Position numbers and translations under genes: made by a program. A DNA stretch of 6,113 nucleotides, taken from NCBI GenBank assembly GCA_027618625.1, contig JAQCER010000241.1, positions 1 through 6,113 of the forward strand. The letters are read 5' to 3'. Each line of letters opens with the position of its first letter. The first letter of the stretch is position 1. The notes beneath the pieces were generated by a model. That model had not been told where the DNA came from. It did no database searches and worked only from the letters and a program-made list of their open reading frames with translations. This stretch comes from Verrucomicrobiota bacterium. GTDB taxonomy: Bacteria; Verrucomicrobiota; Verrucomicrobiia; Verrucomicrobiales; DEV007. Shown in pieces: positions 1 to 4,881 of this stretch.

Positions 1-443
1 CAGCAATGGGAGGGCTATTCGTGTACGCCTTGCTGGGAATGGGCTTCGCCAAGGTGCTTGATGCCGATACATGGCAGGAGACTCCATGCACCATCTTGAA
101 ATCCCGGGTGAAAACCGAGAGGCCCACGCCCCATTCGCCAGGTTTATCCCATGAGCTTGAGATCGAGTACGAATACGCATTCTCCGGAAGCCAGTATCGA
201 TCGACCCGCTTCCGGAGAATGGCTATGCGATCCGCCCATGTCAAAGAGGTGGAAGCGATTGCCGAGCGCTATCCGGTTCGATCGCAGGCGATCTGCTTCG
301 TCGATCCGAAGAATCCATCGGAGGCGGTCTTGAAAAAGGATACCAGATCCGTGGCTTACACCGTGTGGTTTCCAGGATTGTTTGTCATAGGCGGAGTTGG
401 GATCATGCTGGCTTCTGTGCGGCGGTTTCTACGCAGTGGCTGA
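1..443 (+). CDS. DUF3592-type membrane protein, 5' end cut by window edge
   Basis: A small protein of unknown function resembling the DUF3592 family. The first ATG is at base 6, but the frame is open to the window edge and this Met lies inside what looks like the first membrane helix, so the real start is probably upstream. Counting from that Met (145 residues): hydrophobic stretch about 1-17, a W-x-x-x-P-C segment (W23) leading into a beta-rich domain, an E-I-E-Y-E-Y strand (52-57), a Y-P then F-V-D-P-K-N-P-S-E-A-V-L block (89-109), and a second hydrophobic helix about 120-138. The D-P-x-N-P-x-x-A-V-L ending is the most characteristic DUF3592 signature. This topology implies an extracytoplasmic or cytosolic domain between two helices; the side is not determined. 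It is convergent with der, so not in its operon. Family call is from remembered motifs; function unknown. Confidence 0.75.
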   Translation, partial: AMGGLFVYALLGMGFAKVLDADTWQETPCTILKSRVKTERPTPHSPGLSHELEIEYEYAFSGSQYRSTRFRRMAMRSAHVKEVEAIAERYPVRSQAICFVDPKNPSEAVLKKDTRSVAYTVWFPGLFVIGGVGIMLASVRRFLRSG

Positions 444-455
444 TTCGATCCGCTG

Positions 456-470
456 TGGGGTTCCGCCCCA
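456..470. terminator. weak hairpin between convergent genes, possible bidirectional terminator
   Basis: TGGGG (456-460) and CCCCA (466-470) form a 5-bp stem with a 5-base TTCCG loop in the 49-bp gap between the convergent DUF3592 gene and der. There is only a poor T-run on either side (ACGTTCTATT to the right), so it is a marginal intrinsic terminator. Position between two convergent stop codons is the main support. Confidence 0.3.
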
Positions 471-492
471 ACGTTCTATTCGGGCACCCCGC

Positions 493-1950
493 CTATTTCT
501 TCTTTTTCTTCTCCGTGCGGCGGCGTTCGCGGACGTCGAATCGGATCGGCAGGCCTTCGTAGGCGCATTCTTTGCGGATCTGATTCTCGAGATAACGTTG
601 GTACGCTTCGCGGAGAAGGTTTCGATCGTTCAGAAAGAGCACGATGTCCGGCGCCATGATCTGTTTCTGGCGTTGTTCGCGAGCGAGTGTGGCGTAGAAA
701 ACATTCAGCCTCCTGCGTTTCTCTGCTGGTGGGGGATTCTGTTCCATGGCGCGCTGCAGAAGCCGGTTGAGCGCTCCAGTGCTGAGGCCTGCTCGCGACG
801 CGTCCCGGACGCGTTCGATTGCCGCGAATACTTTCTTCAAGTATTGGCCTTCCTTGGCGGATACTGCGACGAGCGGCGCATAGTGGAGGAAGAACAGGTC
901 TCGTCGCAGTTCCTCCTGAAGTTGTTCCCATCGTTCTTTGAAGGATGCTGTCGGATGGTAGAGGTCGAATTTGTTGACGACGATGACACAGGGCTTGTTC
1001 TCTTCTACGATCAGTTGACCGATCTTTCGATCCTGCTCACGGACGCCGACGCTCGCGTCGATCACAAGCGCACACAGATCGGCCCGCCGAATGCTACGCT
1101 CGGCACGCATCACGCTGAAAACCTCAACCACCGTATCCCGCTTGGTGCGTTTGCGGATTCCGGCCGTGTCGATGAGCACGAACGATTTGCCACTGCGTTC
1201 GTAGGGGATGTCAACGGCATCGCGAGTGGTTCCCATCATGTCGCTGACGATCGTGCGCCGGTCCTCCAGGATTGCATTGATGAGTGATGACTTGCCGACA
1301 TTCGGGCGACCAACGATCGCGATCTGCGTGGGCGGTTCGGTCTCCGTCGCAAGAGCCGCGCCTTCTTCGCCTTCGCCTTCACCTTCCGCTGAATCGGTTG
1401 GATCGGTTTCTGCTGTGTCAGAACGTGTCGTTGCCAGGTCGGGATAGACCTTCATAATCGCAGCTTCCAGCAGCTCGTTCAGCTCAGGGAAGCCGAGGCC
1501 ATGTGCTGCGCTTGTTGCTGTGCTGGCATTGAAGCCGAGACGTGCGAAGTCGCTGACCATGTCCCGGTGCTTGTCGGTGTCCACTTTGTTTACCGCCAAC
1601 ACCACCGGATGATTCTTGCGCCGAAGCCGTTGTGCTACTGCCTCATCGACCGGAGTCATCCCGTCTTTGCCGTCGACCACGAGCAGAATGACGTCTGAGG
1701 CCTCAAGGGCAATGTCCACCTCGGCATCGACCTGGGCCATCAGCTCATCGTCAATTGCGGCACCAATTCCTCCGGTGTCGATCAGTGTCACCGGCCACTT
1801 GAGGCGGTTGCAATCCACTGTGATCCTGTCCCTTGTCACGCCAGGCTGGTCATGGACAATCGAGATTCTCCTTCCGGCGAGTCGGTTGAATACGGCGGAC
1901 TTCCCGACATTCGGGCGTCCCACAATAGCGATGATCGGCTTCTGGCTCAT
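493..1950 (-). CDS. der: GTPase Der (EngA), ribosome assembly factor
   Basis: Essential double GTPase acting in 50S ribosomal subunit maturation in the cytoplasm. 485 residues, a normal length for the family. First G domain: P-loop GRPNVGKS (11-18), switch PGVTRDR (36-42), DTGG (58-61), NKVD (121-124). Second G domain: GRPNVGKSS (214-222), GTTRD (240-244), DTAG (261-264), NKFD (326-329), SAK (364-366). The domains are joined by an acidic linker (about 172-207). A KH-like C-terminal domain follows (about 385-475) with the YATxA and R-Y-L-E-N-Q-I-R-K signatures. The KH domain seems to have a short basic/Gln-rich insertion after Y-A-T, and the protein ends in a lysine run. The ATG is the only standard start between an in-frame stop 33 bases upstream and the first P-loop, so the start is secure, although no strong Shine-Dalgarno is visible. 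All nucleotide-binding motifs are intact. Confidence 0.98.
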   Translation of the reverse strand: MSQKPIIAIVGRPNVGKSAVFNRLAGRRISIVHDQPGVTRDRITVDCNRLKWPVTLIDTGGIGAAIDDELMAQVDAEVDIALEASDVILLVVDGKDGMTPVDEAVAQRLRRKNHPVVLAVNKVDTDKHRDMVSDFARLGFNASTATSAAHGLGFPELNELLEAAIMKVYPDLATTRSDTAETDPTDSAEGEGEGEEGAALATETEPPTQIAIVGRPNVGKSSLINAILEDRRTIVSDMMGTTRDAVDIPYERSGKSFVLIDTAGIRKRTKRDTVVEVFSVMRAERSIRRADLCALVIDASVGVREQDRKIGQLIVEENKPCVIVVNKFDLYHPTASFKERWEQLQEELRRDLFFLHYAPLVAVSAKEGQYLKKVFAAIERVRDASRAGLSTGALNRLLQRAMEQNPPPAEKRRRLNVFYATLAREQRQKQIMAPDIVLFLNDRNLLREAYQRYLENQIRKECAYEGLPIRFDVRERRRTEKKKKK

Positions 1951-1952
1951 GA

Positions 1953-1973
1953 CTGGAAGGCGCTGATTTCCAG
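1953..1973. promoter_or_regulatory. inverted repeat just upstream of the der start codon
   Basis: CTGGAA (1953-1958) and TTCCAG (1968-1973) are perfect inverted arms with a 9-base spacer, starting 2 bases before the der ATG on the - strand. In the der transcript this would form a 6-bp hairpin over the place where a ribosome binding site should sit, and no obvious Shine-Dalgarno is seen there. A translational control role is only a possibility; short repeats of this kind also occur by chance. Confidence 0.25.
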
Positions 1974-2096
1974 ATAGCGGAGGTCAGGCCAAAACCGACC
2001 GTGCAGCAGGAATTGCGTAACTGCAACCGATCGTGAGCAGGTTAAATTGCCTTGCTGACCAGTTCGGGGGCTGTTGGGGGCGGCTGTAACGACTCC

Positions 2097-2124
2097 TTGA
2101 CCAAAGTCCCGGCTTCGGTAGAAT
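2097..2124 (+). promoter_or_regulatory. candidate sigma70-type promoter for the FKBP-led operon
   Basis: TTGACC (2097-2102) matches the -35 consensus at 5 of 6 positions, and TAGAAT (2119-2124) matches the -10 consensus at 5 of 6, with a 16-base spacer. It faces right and would start transcription near 2131, leaving a leader of roughly 57 bases before the FKBP ATG at 2188. This is the better of the two promoter candidates in the divergent gap. Confidence 0.45.
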
Positions 2125-2162
2125 GTCGGTGAACCCCCCGAAGAAACGTGGGATCAGTAACC

Positions 2163-2168
2163 TATAAT
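2163..2168 (+). promoter_or_regulatory. perfect TATAAT -10 hexamer, second candidate promoter
   Basis: A full TATAAT consensus lies 19 bases before the FKBP start codon. No good -35 hexamer is found at 16-18 bases upstream (GAAGAA region) and there is no extended TG motif. If used, transcription would start near 2175, giving a leader of only about a dozen bases that holds little more than the ribosome binding site. Confidence 0.3.
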
Positions 2169-2176
2169 CTTTATCA

Positions 2177-2184
2177 GAGAAGGA
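2177..2184 (+). promoter_or_regulatory. ribosome binding site of the FKBP gene
   Basis: GAGAAGGA is purine-rich and Shine-Dalgarno-like. Its GGA core is only 3 bases from the ATG at 2188 but 12 from the in-frame ATG at 2197, so it leaves the choice between Met1 and Met4 open. The GAG part is 8 bases from 2188, which favours the first ATG slightly. Confidence 0.5.
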
Positions 2185-2187
2185 AAC

Positions 2188-3306
2188 ATGCACCGTATGA
2201 AGCGATCCACCGCTGTAATCTCCGCCTTGTCCATGCTGCTGGCAGCACCGCTTTCTGCCCAGGACACGGCCGCGCCCAAGCCAACCACGCAGGCTACACC
2301 GCAACCCCCCACGCCTGAATCAGGCATCGCGCCGGCCACGCCTTCGTCGCGGGAGAAGTTCGCCTCCGATGTCGCTTTCCAGAGCTACGCTCTGGGAATG
2401 TATTTCGGGCCGAATAACCGTTACTTTTTCCGTGGCCAGGAGCCCGATATGGAGGCGCTGAAAAAAGGTATGGCGTCAGTGTTCGATGGCGGCAAAGACT
2501 TTAGCTATGCCGTAGGAGCATCGATTGCCCTGCAGATTGCCCACCGCGATGCGAAAGTGGACATGGACCAGCTGATTGCCGGACTCAGTGATGCTTTTAA
2601 ATACGCCGAGCCGAAGGTGAGTCGCGAAGATCAACGTCAGGCGATGAGTGATCTTGAGGCTGGGCTGAAGAAGATTCGCGATGCAGAGATTGCAGCCGGC
2701 GCGGCGGCGAACGAGGCGAAGGGCAAGGCTTTTCTTGAGGAGAACAAGAAGCGTGAAGGTGTCAAGGTTACGGAGAGCGGTCTGCAGTACGAAGTCGTGG
2801 CAGAGGGCAAGGGCGACAAGCCTGGCGCAGACGATACAGTGATGGTGAACTATAAAGGCACCACAGTGGACGGAGTGGTCTTTGATCAAACAGATGCTGG
2901 GAACCCGAAGCGCCTGAGTCTGAAGTCGAACTACATTCTTCCTGGTTGGAAGGAGGGGATGTTGATGATGAGTCCTGGTGCGAAGTACAAATTCTACATT
3001 CCGCATGAGATTGGTTATGGGATGGAACCCCGGAACAATGTGATTGGGGGCAACGAGGCGCTGGTGATGGAAGTGGAACTCGTCAGCTCTGAGGCTCCAA
3101 CTCAGCGCCCGACGCCGGGAGTGGGCAGCTCTGCCGTGACTCCTCCCGTTCGCGTTCCCAGGCCCGACAACAAGGCCACCGCTGTGACCCCTCCCGTAAA
3201 GGTGGAGATTCCTGCGAACCCTGGACAAGAGCCCAAGCGTGAAGTTCGGGTAACTCCTCCAGTGAAAGTAGAGTTTCCTCAGAAGCCGGAGCAAAAGGAC
3301 GAGTGA
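2188..3306 (+). CDS. secreted FKBP-type peptidyl-prolyl cis-trans isomerase (FkpA/Mip-like) with Pro-rich repeat tail
   Basis: Periplasmic or surface foldase catalysing cis-trans isomerisation of X-Pro bonds. 372 residues, about 100 more than FkpA. Residues 1-24 are a Sec signal peptide (M-H-R-M-K-R, hydrophobic core, likely cut at LSA-Q). A Pro/Thr linker follows (about 26-53). The alpha-helical FKBP_N region (about 60-190) contains two SYA-x-G motifs (66-70 and 106-110) where FkpA/Mip proteins have one, then a long helix ending in NEAKGKAFLEEN (175-186). The FKBP_C catalytic domain (about 205-300) has VMVNYKG (218-224), DGVVFD (228-233), LPGWKEGM (251-258), FYIPHEIGYG (269-278) and the closing strand VMEVELV (293-299). 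Active-site aromatics Y222, F232, W254 and Y277 and D233 appear conserved. The last 70 residues form a Pro/Lys tail with three VTPPV repeats. It leads a tight co-directional gene cluster, with promoter candidates just upstream. Met4 (2197) is an alternative start. Confidence 0.95.
   Translation: MHRMKRSTAVISALSMLLAAPLSAQDTAAPKPTTQATPQPPTPESGIAPATPSSREKFASDVAFQSYALGMYFGPNNRYFFRGQEPDMEALKKGMASVFDGGKDFSYAVGASIALQIAHRDAKVDMDQLIAGLSDAFKYAEPKVSREDQRQAMSDLEAGLKKIRDAEIAAGAAANEAKGKAFLEENKKREGVKVTESGLQYEVVAEGKGDKPGADDTVMVNYKGTTVDGVVFDQTDAGNPKRLSLKSNYILPGWKEGMLMMSPGAKYKFYIPHEIGYGMEPRNNVIGGNEALVMEVELVSSEAPTQRPTPGVGSSAVTPPVRVPRPDNKATAVTPPVKVEIPANPGQEPKREVRVTPPVKVEFPQKPEQKDE
2365..2619 (+). other. tandemly duplicated FKBP_N half-domain (residues 60-144)
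   Basis: Within the FKBP protein, residues 66-99 and 106-137 align with one 2-residue gap: S66/S106, Y67/Y107, A68/A108, G70/G110, D87/D125, M88/M126, L91/L129, G94/G132, F99/F137. The second copy runs on as in FkpA (D-Q-L-I-A-G then the long helix). In the family this helical region makes the homodimer interface, so the extra copy may form an internal pseudo-dimer. The alignment is direct from the sequence; the structural reading is inference. Confidence 0.6.
3136..3273 (+). repeat. three coding repeats V-T-P-P-V-K/R-V in the FKBP C-terminal tail
   Basis: Copies begin at 3136 (VTPPVRV, residues 317-323), 3184 (VTPPVKVE, 333-340) and 3250 (VTPPVKVE, 355-362). Spacing is uneven (16 and 22 residues). 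The codons differ at many synonymous positions between copies (for example GTT, GTA and GTG for the second Val), so the peptide is kept while the DNA has drifted. The tail is rich in Pro, Lys and Glu and follows the catalytic domain directly. Confidence 0.75.
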
Positions 3307-3815
3307 CCCGGCATACGCTAGAGGCAATCATTTCGGGCGGCCAGACAGGTGCAGACCGTGCGGCGCTCGACTGGGCGCTGGACCACGGTGTTCCGCACCA
3401 TGGTTGGTGCCCGGAGGGGAGGCTGGCTGAGGACGGTAAGGTGCCAGAACGTTACGTTCTCGAAGAGACTCCGGAGCGAGGATACATGGTTCGCACCGAG
3501 TGGAATGTTCGCGACTCGGATGGCACAGTCGTTTTCACCCTGGATGAGGATGTAACAGGAGGTTCCCTTGCGACCTTGCGCATTGCCCAGAAATGGAACA
3601 AACCGCACATGCATATTGCCCGAGTGCACGCCGGAGATCCTGCCGACCGACTCGCGGAATTTGTGATCGAGCACCGCATCGCCTATCTGAATGTTGCGGG
3701 GCCGCGCGCGTCGGGTGTTCCGAACATCGGTGAATTTGTTTACTGTGTGTTGTCCGATGCATTTGGTGCCGGGCAGAACGTGGTTTCCACTGCGGAAGTC
3801 GGTCTCGATGCCTGA
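3303..3815 (+). CDS. SLOG-fold putative molybdenum carrier protein (PF12694-like)
   Basis: A cytoplasmic Rossmann-like protein of the SLOG superfamily, resembling the family named 'putative molybdenum carrier'. The name comes from homology and structure, and the true ligand is not settled; SLOG proteins generally bind nucleotides or nucleotide-derived small molecules. 170 residues, family-typical. Motifs: SGGQTGAD at 11-18 (glycine-rich phosphate loop plus acidic residue), GWCPEGRLAEDG (34-45), RTEWNVRDSDGT (64-75), GGSLAT (86-91), and a closing NVAGPRASGVPNIGEF (130-145). No signal peptide. The start is a GTG whose last two bases begin the FKBP TGA stop (4-nt overlap), with AAGGA at 3295-3299 three bases upstream, which suggests translational coupling. 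No in-frame ATG precedes the first motif, so GTG is the only sensible start. Its link to an exported foldase and hydrolase is not explained. Confidence 0.88.
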   Translation: MTRHTLEAIISGGQTGADRAALDWALDHGVPHHGWCPEGRLAEDGKVPERYVLEETPERGYMVRTEWNVRDSDGTVVFTLDEDVTGGSLATLRIAQKWNKPHMHIARVHAGDPADRLAEFVIEHRIAYLNVAGPRASGVPNIGEFVYCVLSDAFGAGQNVVSTAEVGLDA

Positions 3816-3818
3816 GGT
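3814..3818 (+). promoter_or_regulatory. ribosome binding site that fixes the TTG start of the hydrolase
   Basis: GAGGT lies 9 bases before the TTG at 3828 and overlaps the TGA stop (3813-3815) of the preceding gene. The in-frame stop leaves only four codons before the TTG, none a standard start, so the spacing and the signal peptide both favour TTG as the initiator. Confidence 0.6.
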
Positions 3819-3827
3819 CATCGTGTT

Positions 3828-4841
3828 TTGGCTCGTTTACCGTTCCTCCTCATTCTTCCATTGTGCCTGACTCTGTGCCAGTGCTCGTCCATCGTGCCCG
3901 CTGATAGGTCGCCGCGGTTTCCCGCCGTTCCGCCTGACAGACTGGCATGGACAGCAGCCGATGGCAAGCCTATGCCCTACACCCGCTGGCCGGCCAGGGA
4001 TAGCGATGTGGCGAAGAGCCCGTCGTGCGTTTTTATATGTGTCCATGGTCTGAGTGGCGCTGCCAGTGACTTCTGGGCGCTGGGAAAATACTTTGGCGAG
4101 AAACGGGATGCGGTGGTCTACGCAGTGGAGCTTCGCGGGCAGGGCAATGATCCGGACAAGCGCAAGCAGGGCGATATTCGATCTGCCAGTGTCTGGATCG
4201 ATGACCTCTATTCCTTCACAGACCAAGTAAAGAGGCACCACCCCGGCGTCCCCGTTTTCTGGTATGGTGAGAGCATGGGGGCGCTGATCGCATTGCACGC
4301 CCTGGCCGATTCAACTCATAGGTCGGCTGAAAATTTGCCTGTCGACGGACTTATTCTTGCCTCGCCGGTCACCGCGATTCGGCAGATGCCGATGCCATGG
4401 AAAGTAGTCGTCGTCCGCACGCTCATGAGGATTGCTCCAGGCGTACGGATTTCTCTGGAGAGTCTTGGCGGTCGATCCGTCCGCGATCAGAATGTTACCT
4501 GCACGACGACGCATAAAGAGCAAATGGAGAAGACTCCGCACTATGTCGAGGCGTTCACGTTTCGCTTGTTCCGCGAGGTTGAAAGATTGATAAGCACGAG
4601 CAGCCAGGCTGGATCAGCGATTGGTATACCCCTGTTGGTTTTTTACACTGCCAATGACGTCTTCACTTCCAGGGAGCATGTTGAGAGTTTTGTTGAGGAA
4701 GCGGGAACTGCGGACAAGGCGAAAGTTTACTTTCCGGACAGCTCCCATCTGATTCTTCACGACAAAGACCGCGATCGGCTTCTGGTGCAGCTTGAGCACT
4801 GGGCACATGAACGTGGCGTGAAATTCAGGCCGGTTCGGTAG
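3828..4841 (+). CDS. exported alpha/beta hydrolase, monoacylglycerol lipase / S33-like
   Basis: A serine hydrolase of the Hydrolase_4 / lysophospholipase type, probably acting on lipid or other ester substrates at the envelope; the substrate is unknown. 337 residues from a TTG start. The first 20 residues form a short hydrophobic leader ending C-L-T-L-C-Q-C-S, so it may be a lipoprotein (C17 or C19), though Gly/Ala/Ser is missing before either Cys and the lipobox is poor. Catalytic features: HG oxyanion turn VHGLSG (72-77), E-L-R-G-Q-G (101-106, the usual R-G-H-G region with Gln for His), nucleophile elbow GESMG (147-151, Ser149), likely Asp277 in YTAND, and His307 in DSSH. A cap region lies around 185-260. 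It sits 12 bases after the SLOG gene in the same reading frame, and 40 bases before the propeller gene. Serine aminopeptidase is an alternative label. Confidence 0.88.
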   Translation: MARLPFLLILPLCLTLCQCSSIVPADRSPRFPAVPPDRLAWTAADGKPMPYTRWPARDSDVAKSPSCVFICVHGLSGAASDFWALGKYFGEKRDAVVYAVELRGQGNDPDKRKQGDIRSASVWIDDLYSFTDQVKRHHPGVPVFWYGESMGALIALHALADSTHRSAENLPVDGLILASPVTAIRQMPMPWKVVVVRTLMRIAPGVRISLESLGGRSVRDQNVTCTTTHKEQMEKTPHYVEAFTFRLFREVERLISTSSQAGSAIGIPLLVFYTANDVFTSREHVESFVEEAGTADKAKVYFPDSSHLILHDKDRDRLLVQLEHWAHERGVKFRPVR

Positions 4842-4881
4842 CGGTTGCCAAATAGAAGGAATCGCCTAGGCTCCAAGCGTG

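Noticed and set aside
397..1287. 296-codon open frame on the + strand opposite der
   Set aside because: It lies wholly or mostly antisense to der, whose motifs are intact, and its translation has no recognisable domain; it is a shadow of the codon bias of der.
2013..2026. short inverted repeat TTGC-N6-GCAA in the divergent gap
   Set aside because: Four-base arms are expected by chance many times in a gap of this size.
1951..2187. possible tRNA, small RNA or riboswitch in the divergent gap
   Set aside because: No cloverleaf, T-loop motif, strong terminator hairpin or known riboswitch core could be recognised by eye.
1984..2304. 106-codon open frame on the - strand ending 33 bases before der
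   Set aside because: Its position upstream of der in the same frame is tempting, but it overlaps the FKBP signal-peptide region and both promoter candidates, and its translation looks random.
2476..3327. 283-codon open frame on the - strand
   Set aside because: Antisense to the FKBP coding region; translation is His/Arg/Leu-rich and shows no domain.
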